DNA of 64,000 bases, from the NCBI RefSeq assembly GCF_003060825.1, contig NZ_CP028922.1, forward strand, positions 697,001 to 761,000, given 5' to 3'. The DNA comes from Paenibacillus sp. CAA11 (lineage in GTDB: Bacteria > Bacillota > Bacilli > Paenibacillales > Paenibacillaceae). Shown here one piece after another: positions 53,142 to 60,491 of this stretch. The position numbers were made by a program, and so were the translations under genes. The notes beneath the pieces were generated by a model. It had not been told where the DNA came from, did not search any database, and saw only the letters and a program-made list of their open reading frames with translations. Position 1 is the stretch's first letter. Each line of letters begins with the position of its first letter.

Positions 53142-53966
53142 ATGAGCTTAGCTAAGTGGATGGAAGATTGGCAGCTGCCCGGTCTTGAGATCTGGGAGGC
53201 TCCTCTGTATGACGGCACAACTGATGCGGTGTACCCGTTCGCCTGGGAGGAATGGATGTGCAGACAGGTAGGGCAGGGCTATCCGCCGCTGCTTCATGTT
53301 TGGCGACATCCCCGGGCGTTTGTCGCTGGGCTTAGGGACCGCAGATTGCCTATGGCACAGCAGGCGCTTGACCGGCTGCGGAATGAGGGCTGGTCTGTGG
53401 CCGTCCGGCCGTCGGGCGGGGCAGCGGTTCCGCTGACCGCAGGCATCGTGAATCTTTCGATGATTCTGCCGAATCCCGGCAGATCGGTAAATATTCATGA
53501 CGATTTTAAAAGGCTGTCCGGCTTGATCGGGCGGGCGCTCCTGCCGTGGACAGAAGAGGCTCGCGCTGGGGAAATCAGCGGTGCCTTTTGTCCCGGAGAC
53601 TATGATTTAAGCGTGGCTGGCCAGAAGTTCTGCGGGATTGCCCAGCGCAGATTGGCTAAGGCTTATATTGTCAGCGCCTTCGTCATTGTAGAGGGAAGCG
53701 GAGATGACCTTGCCCGGCAGGTGCGGAGCTTCTATGAGGAGGCGGCGGGCGATCTGGATACAGGCTATCCTCAGGTGGAGCTGGGGACCATGGGCAGCCT
53801 GCAGGAGCTGGCTGGCGTTCGGAGCACAGCTGACTTTACGGATGCCCTGCTTGTAGCGGCAGCGGAATGCTTCGGCGGCCGGATACTGCAGGTACCGCCT
53901 CAAGTACCGGCTGACGTTATAGAAGAAATGACAGAGAAGATGAAGCAAAGATACGATGCTGATTAG
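53142..53966 (+). CDS. lipL: Octanoyl-[GcvH]:protein N-octanoyltransferase
   Basis: A 274-residue lipoate-ligase-fold amidotransferase of the LipL class, which moves octanoyl from GcvH to E2 subunits. Cys150 in GAFCPGDYDLSVAG matches the catalytic Cys150 of B. subtilis LipL; VRPSGGAAVPL and GQKFCGIAQRR are the other family motifs. Start ATG 53142 after GGAGTGCAGGGAG; the 14 codons before it have no ribosome site. Function rests on the cysteine motif; LipM-like octanoyltransferase is the alternative. Confidence 0.88.
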   Translation: MSLAKWMEDWQLPGLEIWEAPLYDGTTDAVYPFAWEEWMCRQVGQGYPPLLHVWRHPRAFVAGLRDRRLPMAQQALDRLRNEGWSVAVRPSGGAAVPLTAGIVNLSMILPNPGRSVNIHDDFKRLSGLIGRALLPWTEEARAGEISGAFCPGDYDLSVAGQKFCGIAQRRLAKAYIVSAFVIVEGSGDDLARQVRSFYEEAAGDLDTGYPQVELGTMGSLQELAGVRSTADFTDALLVAAAECFGGRILQVPPQVPADVIEEMTEKMKQRYDAD

Positions 53967-53998
53967 ACTTCAGGGTCATTATATTTGATATATAACGC

Positions 53999-54040
53999 AA
54001 AAAAGGCCTCTCTTAGAAATAAAATCAAGGGGCCTTTTCG
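53999..54040. terminator. Bidirectional terminator
   Basis: AAAAGGCC-TCT pairs with AGG-GGCCTTTT across about 17 bases. It ends lipL and the converging SOD-fusion gene. Confidence 0.75.
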
Positions 54041-54054
54041 CTCTAAACCGGAAA

Positions 54055-55272
54055 TCAGTAAGGAGTCCATCTCAGTTTTTCTGCCTGCTCGAAGCGTTCT
54101 TGAACCTTTGGCCAATAGACGATATTCCACCAATCAGCAATATAATTCTTACGCTGGTTCTGATGCTTCAAATAGTAGGAATGTTCCCAGACATCGAGCG
54201 GAAGCAGAGGAACTACGTCCCACTGGGATAGATTCTGATGCTTCTCGGCTTGTAAAATCTCCAGCCGGTGGCTGCGCGGGCTCCAGACAAGAATTGCCCA
54301 GCCTCCGCCCTCGACCTTCTCGGCGGCCTGCGAGAATTGCTTGCGGAAGGCTTCATAGCTTCCGAAGTCTTTGCGGATCTGCTGAGCCAGCGCGCCTTCG
54401 GGCTTGCCTCCGCCCTTGGGGTTCATCGTGTCCCAATAGATGGTATGCAGGTAGTGCCCGGCTCCGTTGAAGGCAAGCTCACGTTCCCAGTGCTTGATCA
54501 GGTCAAAATTGCCTGTCTTGCGGGCCTCCTCCAGCTTCTTCTCTGCTAGGTTAAGACCATCTACATAACTGAGATGGTGTACGTCATGGTGAATGCGAAC
54601 GGTTTTCTCGTCAATATAAGGCTCAAGCGCGTTGTAAGGGTAGGGAAGCGGCGGAAGCTTGTGCCCGCCAATCGGGACAGGAGGACCAGATGGGCTTTGG
54701 CCCGCTGGCTCCCGGCTGGCTGCCGGCTCTTGCGCATCCGGTGCCGCCGGAGCAGAAGCAGCTGGCTGCTGCGCAGACGACGGGTCTCTATGCCGGAATT
54801 CATGAAGTTCCCGGCCTCCTGCTGCTGCCTGAGCAGCGATCCTGCCGGGATGATTCAGCGCCTCCAGCACCTGGAGGAAGTACTCGGATTCCCTGATGAT
54901 ATGGAGCAGAACCACTCGGGCAAGCGGGATGGATTGAACGGCTTTGCTTTGCTCCAGTAAAATGTAAAGCTGTCTAATCCATTCCCTGGATTGACGGCAG
55001 GATACGGCCAGCAGCCTTTCGGTCTGGCGAATGAACTCAGGATGCGGCGCAGCATAGATGCCTTGCTGGATACCGTGGCGGAGCAGCGCATCTGCTGCTT
55101 CTTCGGTGTCGCCGAACACCTTGGCCCACTCGTCAAGCAATTTGACATAGGGGGGCTCAAGGGATGGAACAATGGCCTTGATGACGTCGACATGCTCTCT
55201 CTCCTGCTGTTTCCAAAAGCGAATCTCTTCTAGAATTCGTACGGGTAAATAGGACCCGTAAACAAAAAGCAT
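54055..55272 (-). CDS. DUF2935-like helical domain fused to superoxide dismutase domain
   Basis: A 405-residue fusion. Residues 1-135 form a helical segment with metal-type residues (EEIRFWKQQEREHVDVI and HIIRESEYFLQVL), which I read as half of a DUF2935-like fold. About 60 residues of Ala/Pro/Gln linker follow. From about 205 a Mn/Fe SOD domain begins: HHDVHHLSYV, AGHYLHTIYW, LDVWEHSYYLKHQNQ, NIVYW, so all four metal ligands are kept. GG-H-A becomes AGHYLH, as in SodF-type proteins. Third SOD domain of the window. The linker's low complexity is normal for fusions of this type in Paenibacillus-like genomes. Confidence 0.82.
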   Translation of the reverse strand: MLFVYGSYLPVRILEEIRFWKQQEREHVDVIKAIVPSLEPPYVKLLDEWAKVFGDTEEAADALLRHGIQQGIYAAPHPEFIRQTERLLAVSCRQSREWIRQLYILLEQSKAVQSIPLARVVLLHIIRESEYFLQVLEALNHPGRIAAQAAAGGRELHEFRHRDPSSAQQPAASAPAAPDAQEPAASREPAGQSPSGPPVPIGGHKLPPLPYPYNALEPYIDEKTVRIHHDVHHLSYVDGLNLAEKKLEEARKTGNFDLIKHWERELAFNGAGHYLHTIYWDTMNPKGGGKPEGALAQQIRKDFGSYEAFRKQFSQAAEKVEGGGWAILVWSPRSHRLEILQAEKHQNLSQWDVVPLLPLDVWEHSYYLKHQNQRKNYIADWWNIVYWPKVQERFEQAEKLRWTPY

Positions 55273-55343
55273 AGACCGTACCTCCTCGGGTAGACATTCT
55301 TATTTTAGAATGTATGACGAGACAGGATTGGCCTATGCCTATT

Positions 55344-56366
55344 CTAGTAGGAACTTTGTGATGAAGAATTCAAGGAGGCATTTACCTGACTGAGGAAGGT
55401 AGACACCCTCCGCAGGTATTCCTTGGAATGCTCTCTGAAGATCAGCTCATGATGCGAGCCCTGTACGATCCAATGCTCTGAGAGCGGATTGGTCTGATTG
55501 GCAGCAAGCTTCTCTGCAATAGGGTAAGGAGCCTTAGCATCCTCTGTACCATGAATAAAGAAGATAGGGAATGGGTAGTCCTTCTTCTTCACTTCGGGAT
55601 ACGGGATCTGCCGCAGGCTAGTTCCGTTGAGCACCGGGAGCAGCAGCTCCATGATCTCAATAGAAGGATGCTCCGGAAGATTAAGCTTTTGGTGTATGTT
55701 GTGGTAAAGGGTGTCCGGTTCCAGCAAAAACGTGCTGTCCAGAATCATGGCATCCACGTCCTTCGTGGTCAGTCCTGCCTGCAGGGCGGTTCCAGCGCCC
55801 ATGGAGAAGCCCCATACAATGATCTGCTTAGCGCCGTGCTGCTTGGCATACTGAATTGCCCCCAGCAGCTGCTGGGCTTCCTTCTTGCCGCCTGTGGCGA
55901 CCTCTTTGCTGTCCTGCGCCGCAAAGCCATAGTCGAACATAATGACGTTGAAGTTCAGACGATGGGCGAAATGTGCCAAATCATACATAGGAATCCAGGA
56001 TTCCTCCCGATTAGCTCCATAACCATGGCTGAAGACGATCGTCTTGTTCGAGGAGCCTTCTGCCGGGATATACCATCCGTACATGGTGCGGCTGCCATCA
56101 ATAGCGCCAAAAGAAATATCTTCATATTTCATGCCTTTGGCAAGAAGCGGATTGGAATACAGCGGAGCGACCGTCGGATTGGAGAGAACCCAGGCAATGA
56201 AGCCATGCAGGGCGATAAAGCAGAACAAAAGAAAGAAGACAATAGACATGATGAACGCAATCAGAACATGCTTGAAACGAATGAGACGCGTGGACAGAAC
56301 GGGCTGCTGACCGGAATCCGTATCACGCACGCCCTGCAGGGGGGCGCCGCTGCGTGTTGTATTCAT
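55344..56366 (-). CDS. Membrane-anchored alpha/beta hydrolase
   Basis: A 340-residue protein with one strong membrane helix at about 30-52 (FIMSIVFFLLFCFIALHGFI) and an alpha/beta-hydrolase fold outside it. The oxyanion strand is VFSHGYGANRE, nucleophile elbow VWGFSMGAGTAL with Ser, acid and late His in HGTEDAKAPYP and GSHHELIF. The start at 56366 has AAGGAGGGCTACG; the seven codons further up are less supported. Relatives of this type occur as several copies in Bacillota; substrate unknown. Confidence 0.83.
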   Translation of the reverse strand: MNTTRSGAPLQGVRDTDSGQQPVLSTRLIRFKHVLIAFIMSIVFFLLFCFIALHGFIAWVLSNPTVAPLYSNPLLAKGMKYEDISFGAIDGSRTMYGWYIPAEGSSNKTIVFSHGYGANREESWIPMYDLAHFAHRLNFNVIMFDYGFAAQDSKEVATGGKKEAQQLLGAIQYAKQHGAKQIIVWGFSMGAGTALQAGLTTKDVDAMILDSTFLLEPDTLYHNIHQKLNLPEHPSIEIMELLLPVLNGTSLRQIPYPEVKKKDYPFPIFFIHGTEDAKAPYPIAEKLAANQTNPLSEHWIVQGSHHELIFREHSKEYLRRVSTFLSQVNASLNSSSQSSY

Positions 56367-56461
56367 CGTAGCCCTCCTTGAGTTCAAGATATGAAAAAGT
56401 CCGATGAATCGGATTTATGTCGAAAAAAGACGATTTATAGGTAATCGTTACAGAATATCGT

Positions 56462-56515
56462 AAGCCTGGTCCGCTTCAAAGTCAATGACCCAGGATTAAT
56501 TTGGAGGCCAGGCTT
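56462..56515. repeat. Hairpin upstream of the IclR gene
   Basis: AAGCCTGG pairs with CCAGGCTT across 37 bases, followed by TCTCTTA. Terminator or operator; undecided. Confidence 0.35.
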
Positions 56516-56523
56516 CTCTTATA

Positions 56524-56581
56524 TAGACGAAGTGTTGGTAATCGTATATAATTTATGTAACCAAGTTTCATACTGTGAAAC
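56524..56581 (+). promoter_or_regulatory. Promoter with IclR-type palindrome
   Basis: TATAAT (56547-56552) has TAGACG 17 bases before it. Just downstream, GTTTCA-TACTG-TGAAAC (56565-56581) is a perfect palindrome with a five-base spacer. Its place between the -10 box and the start codon suggests autorepression by the IclR protein. Confidence 0.5.
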
Positions 56582-56600
56582 TATTGAAGGGGTGCTCTTC

Positions 56601-57344
56601 TTGGAAGATCGAAAATTAACGGTTCGTGCGGTTGAGCGAGCGTTGGATATATTAATGTGCTTTACGACAGGCAGTGATCTTGGGCTGACCGAAATTTCAG
56701 GGCAAATCGGACTACATAAAAGCACGGTCCATAGGCTCCTGACTACGCTTGAAGAGCGGGGGTTCGTTATTCGGGATCAGGCGACGGACAAGTACAAGCT
56801 TGGGATGAAGATCTGGGAGCTGTCGATGCATCTGTCACACAGCGATGACCCGGCCATACTGCTGCTTCCGCAAATGGAGAAACTACGGGACCGGCTCGGG
56901 GAGACGGTCAGCTTATATGTGAGGGATGGCTATGACCGGCTGCGCATCCAGGCCGTCCAGAGCAATCAGGCGATCCGCCGGGTGGCTCCGGTTGGAGCAA
57001 GGCTGCCGCTCTATGTTGGTGCTTCCAGCAAGGTGCTGGTTGCCTTTGCCGATTCGGCCTTCCGGCAATCGCTGCTGGAGCAGCCCGATTGGCCTGAAGC
57101 CGTGAGCAGAGAAGCCTATCAGGCCCAGCTGGATCAGATTCGGCAGCAAGGCTATGCGATTAGCTATGAGGAGAGAGAGCCGGGCGCTTCGGCCGTATCG
57201 GCTCCTATCTACAGCCGCAGCGGCCAAGCGTTCTATGCGCTGTCCCTCTCCGGGCCGGTCAGCCGGCTTACGGTGGAGCGGCTGGATGAATATGGTCCTG
57301 TGCTGATTGAAGCCGCACGCGAGATGGGAATCATGTTGCCATAA
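56601..57344 (+). CDS. IclR family transcriptional regulator
   Basis: A 247-residue regulator: N-terminal winged helix (LTEISGQIGLHKSTVHRLLT and GFVIRDQATDKYKLG), then the IclR effector domain (RLPLYVGASSKVLVAFA, SYEEREPGASAVSAPIYS). Start is TTG 56601 with AAGGGGTG six bases upstream; the frame is open to 56532 but without a site. Family members usually control sugar-acid or aromatic catabolism genes; none lies adjacent, so the target is unknown. Confidence 0.87.
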   Translation: MEDRKLTVRAVERALDILMCFTTGSDLGLTEISGQIGLHKSTVHRLLTTLEERGFVIRDQATDKYKLGMKIWELSMHLSHSDDPAILLLPQMEKLRDRLGETVSLYVRDGYDRLRIQAVQSNQAIRRVAPVGARLPLYVGASSKVLVAFADSAFRQSLLEQPDWPEAVSREAYQAQLDQIRQQGYAISYEEREPGASAVSAPIYSRSGQAFYALSLSGPVSRLTVERLDEYGPVLIEAAREMGIMLP

Positions 57345-57467
57345 TAGTTCACCGGGCTGCAAGGCTAATGCTCTTTCTTATACGTATCTTATGAAGGAAC
57401 TGCGATGTCAGTCCATCCTTGATAGCTTTGAAATTTGCCTAATCCAAAAAATCATCTGAAAGTGTGC

Positions 57468-57514
57468 AATGGCGGTGCTTGGGGGTTGATCCCTGCACCG
57501 CCATTTCTTTGTTT
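57468..57514. terminator. Hairpin terminator 5' of the sigma cassette
   Basis: AATGGCGGTGC pairs with GCACCGCCATT across a 16-base loop, followed by TCTTTGTTTT. It is closely similar to the hairpin at 60438, including the loop end ATCCCTGCACCG. The rest of the gap 57345-57653 shows no gene. Confidence 0.7.
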
Positions 57515-57653
57515 TAAGCATAGGGTGAAATCGTCTTATTTGGCCGCATCCGTAAAAATATCACCAGAGGTAAAACTTTTTTTTCGTAAATATAACATTT
57601 TGGTATGCTCACCCATCTAATTCTATAGAGGGCCCTTAAAAGGAGTGAAATTC

Positions 57654-58211
57654 GTGCAGCAAGATATGGAACTGGAAGTCAAGCGTGCGCAGCGGGGAGA
57701 TCGTGAGGCATTTATTCGGCTATTCCGGAAGCTGGAGCCCGAGCTGTACAGTTTGGCGAAGTCCATTTTGAGACGTGATGAAGACTGTGCGGACGCATTT
57801 CAGGAAACGACGCTTAAAGCGTATAAATCAATATCGGCATTGCGCAAGCCAAAATATTTTAAAACCTGGGTTATTCGGATTCTGATCAATGAATGCAACC
57901 AGCTGCTTCGCGTTCGTAAAAGAGTCGTGACTATGGCGGAACTGCCGGAGGAGGCGGTAGCCTATCGTCCGTCATCTTATTTCGAGGACAGCCGCAAAGA
58001 TGATCTTAGGGAAGCCGTGGAGAATTTGGATGAGTCCTTACGTATTGTTGTTCACTTGTTCTATTATCAGGATTTATCGACCAAACAAATAGCCAGCGTT
58101 CTGGATATTTCCGAGGGAGCGGTCAGAGCGCGTCTTCATAGAGCCCGCGGAATATTGGTTGATATAGTAAAAACGATTCGGAAGGAGGGGCTGGCTTATG
58201 AAGGTGTTTGA
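57654..58211 (+). CDS. ECF-type RNA polymerase sigma factor
   Basis: A 185-residue extracytoplasmic-function sigma factor. Region 2 reads AFIRLFRKLEPELYSLAKSI and DCADAFQETTLKAYKSI; region 4 ends with SEGAVRARLHRARGIL. The start GTG 57654 lies ten bases after AAAGGAG; GTG 57645 sits directly on it. It overlaps the next gene, a membrane protein with the shape of its anti-sigma factor, by 14 bases. This is the SigV/YlaC-like style of ECF cassette. Confidence 0.88.
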   Translation: MQQDMELEVKRAQRGDREAFIRLFRKLEPELYSLAKSILRRDEDCADAFQETTLKAYKSISALRKPKYFKTWVIRILINECNQLLRVRKRVVTMAELPEEAVAYRPSSYFEDSRKDDLREAVENLDESLRIVVHLFYYQDLSTKQIASVLDISEGAVRARLHRARGILVDIVKTIRKEGLAYEGV

Positions 58212-59409
58212 TGTGGATAAAGAATTGCGGGAAATTGGCAAGGAGCCGTTGCCAGAGGTTCCGGAAATGATCCGCCGCCGGCAGGATGAAGTCTATGCCT
58301 CTTTGGTCGACCTTCCGATGAGAAGCAGAAGCGGCCAAACCTCCAAATTCCGCAGGACTCGCAAGGCTGCCTTAGTTACTGCGGCAGCGGCTATGATCGC
58401 TCTGATCGGGGGCCTAGGCGGCGCCATAATATCGCCGGCCATGGCGGATTCGCTGAAGAACATTCCGCTGATTGGCGGTATCTTCAAGCTGGCCAACGAT
58501 ATGGGATTACAGATAGCGGATGAAAGGGGGCTCACGACGAAGCTAGATGCCAGTGTGACCCATGAAGGGATCACGCTTAGCATCCCGCAGATTGTCTATG
58601 ATGGAACCCGGGTTTCTCTGGCGGTAACGCGTGAAGGAGAAGGGTTATTCGGTACAATCAACGACGTGAGATTGATAGGGAATGGGCAAAGGGAGGTTTA
58701 TCCTAGGGGGGCGATTAAATCCACTGATTTTTGGATTGACGGGAAGTCGATTGCCGACCATTCGGGCGGAAGGGAATTCAGTCTGGGTTCAAAAGGAACG
58801 TCCGACCCAAATTCAGTAATCTATGAATTGTCGGGCTTTCCTAGATCGGGCGAGACGGAGGAATTTCTACCGGACGAGTTTGAATTGAAGGTTGAATTCC
58901 GGCTTGAGGGAATTGCTGAGCCATATTCTTTTAATATTCCTGTGCGTAAAAATGTCGAGAATATGACGCAATCTTTCCAAGAAGTAAGGGAGTGGAGAGG
59001 AAACCAGGTTACCCTAGAACAAATCCAGTTTTCCCCGATAACAGCGAGAGTAAGCATCAATATCCGGTCAAGCGATAAGGAGGCTAAGCTGTGGAGAGAT
59101 CGTCTGCTCTTTGAGGTGTGGGATGATCGTGGCAGAAAGCTTGGTCTAGTCTCCGGGGTTGGGGGATACACGAACGATGACCAAATGGAACTGCATAACG
59201 AAGTATTGTTTGAAGGATTTACGGATACGCCGGAAACCGTGACACTCAAGGCATTCATTCCGGAGAAAGAGGATCCTTTAACCTTTTCTGGAGCCTTTAA
59301 AGTCGATTCTCATGGAGAGCTCATCAAAAATTATATCGAAGAATTGGAAATGACCGTCCAAGTGGATCGGACTAGGTTGGAAAAAATATATCAAACTTTA
59401 AATAAATAA
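58198..59409 (+). CDS. Membrane-anchored anti-sigma-like protein (DUF4179)
   Basis: A 403-residue single-pass protein. A short cytoplasmic part of about 55 residues (DVDKELREIGKEPLPEVPEM) precedes one membrane helix at about 57-79 (AALVTAAAAMIALIGGLGGA). The large outer part has a DUF4179/DUF5643-like beta-rich domain. The short N-terminal part would hold the sigma factor encoded just upstream; the overlap of 14 bases suggests coupled synthesis. What the outer domain senses is unknown. Its whole outer region resembles the secreted protein encoded next. Confidence 0.78.
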   Translation: MKVFDVDKELREIGKEPLPEVPEMIRRRQDEVYASLVDLPMRSRSGQTSKFRRTRKAALVTAAAAMIALIGGLGGAIISPAMADSLKNIPLIGGIFKLANDMGLQIADERGLTTKLDASVTHEGITLSIPQIVYDGTRVSLAVTREGEGLFGTINDVRLIGNGQREVYPRGAIKSTDFWIDGKSIADHSGGREFSLGSKGTSDPNSVIYELSGFPRSGETEEFLPDEFELKVEFRLEGIAEPYSFNIPVRKNVENMTQSFQEVREWRGNQVTLEQIQFSPITARVSINIRSSDKEAKLWRDRLLFEVWDDRGRKLGLVSGVGGYTNDDQMELHNEVLFEGFTDTPETVTLKAFIPEKEDPLTFSGAFKVDSHGELIKNYIEELEMTVQVDRTRLEKIYQTLNK

Positions 59410-59419
59410 TCTGGAGGAC

Positions 59420-60394
59420 TTGATGATGAAAAAAAGATTCAGAGTAATTACTACAGCAGCATTGGCAGGTATGCTTATTAGCGGAGCCGCGGGGGAGATG
59501 GCTTCCTCGACGGCTCATGCGGAGCAGGGCAAGGCACCGGCAGTTTTTGGCGCCGCGGCGCCAAAGGCAGTTAAGAGCATTAAACAAGATGGCATTACGC
59601 TAGGGGTTAGCCAGGCGATGTATGATGGGAACTATATTAAAGTTACACTGCAACGCAGCGGCCAGGGATTGGATGGAGGCGTAGCAGAAGGGGAATTTGA
59701 TGAGAAAACTCAGGATATGGTCTATAAAAAAGGTGCGATTAAACGTATAGAATTTTTAATAGACGGTAAGAAAATAGAGAATATCGGCAAAAACATGGGA
59801 GAAAGACCAATCGCGGGCTGGAGCCCTGGTTCCACCCCGGACCAGGCTGAAATTAATATAGTTGATCCTTCATGGCTTGGCGGTCAACAGTTTACCTTTG
59901 CGAACAAGTTCAAATTGACTGTAAAGGTCACGCTGCAGGGGGTTGCCAAACCTTATACATTTGATCTCGCGATGCAAAAGTCTGCCGGTACACCGATTGC
60001 CCTCAAGCCGAACTTATCCAAAAAATCGGGCAACCTAACCGTCAATTTTAGCAAGCTTAACGCGACCTCAACTTCTACCCGAGTTCAGTTGATCGAAAAA
60101 GGGCTTCCGAAGAATAAGCCATCGGATATTAGTTATGAGTTTGTGGATGATCAAGGCAAAGTGCTGAAATTGATTTCCGGGTTTGGAAGCGACCAGAACA
60201 CCAAAACTGGGGACATGTACAATGATTATGTGCTGGCTCCTTTGGGGAAAAATGTGAAGTCGATTACGCTGAAAGCATACAAACCGGAATTTGAAGAAAC
60301 CGGAGCAACCACTGGGGCGTATAAGTTGGACGAGAACGGCCAAATTATAAAACATTACGTGAAGGAAATAGAAATGACGGTAAAGGTGAAATAA
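59420..60394 (+). CDS. Secreted homologue of the anti-sigma outer domain
   Basis: A 324-residue exported protein. The signal peptide is RFRVITTAALAGMLISGAAG with an AHA-like cleavage site near residue 33; there is no lipobox or C-terminal anchor. The mature part is colinear with the outer domain of the upstream anti-sigma-like protein: DGITLGVSQAMYDGNYIKV against EGITLSIPQIVYDGTRVSL, GAIKRIEFLIDGK against GAIKSTDFWIDGK, and DENGQIIKHYVKEIEMTVKV against DSHGELIKNYIEELEMTVQV. GGAGGAC precedes the two ATGs. It may compete for or carry the signal; function unknown. Confidence 0.78.
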   Translation: MMMKKRFRVITTAALAGMLISGAAGEMASSTAHAEQGKAPAVFGAAAPKAVKSIKQDGITLGVSQAMYDGNYIKVTLQRSGQGLDGGVAEGEFDEKTQDMVYKKGAIKRIEFLIDGKKIENIGKNMGERPIAGWSPGSTPDQAEINIVDPSWLGGQQFTFANKFKLTVKVTLQGVAKPYTFDLAMQKSAGTPIALKPNLSKKSGNLTVNFSKLNATSTSTRVQLIEKGLPKNKPSDISYEFVDDQGKVLKLISGFGSDQNTKTGDMYNDYVLAPLGKNVKSITLKAYKPEFEETGATTGAYKLDENGQIIKHYVKEIEMTVKVK

Positions 60395-60437
60395 GACAGG
60401 AGCCTAGGAATAGTCGCAGGCGGTATCAAATACAAAG

Positions 60438-60479
60438 AAATGACGGTGTCGGGAGTGAATCCCTGCACCGTCATTTTTT
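60438..60479. terminator. Hairpin terminator 3' of the sigma cassette
   Basis: AAATGACGGTG pairs with CACCGTCATTT, followed by T6, with A-rich sequence on the other side, so it can stop both the cassette and the converging hydrolase gene. Very similar to the hairpin at 57468. Confidence 0.85.
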
Positions 60480-60491
60480 CATATCATATCA

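Noticed and set aside
57435-57620. 61-residue ORF in the gap before the sigma factor
   Set aside because: It runs through the terminator hairpin and shows no ribosome site or domain.
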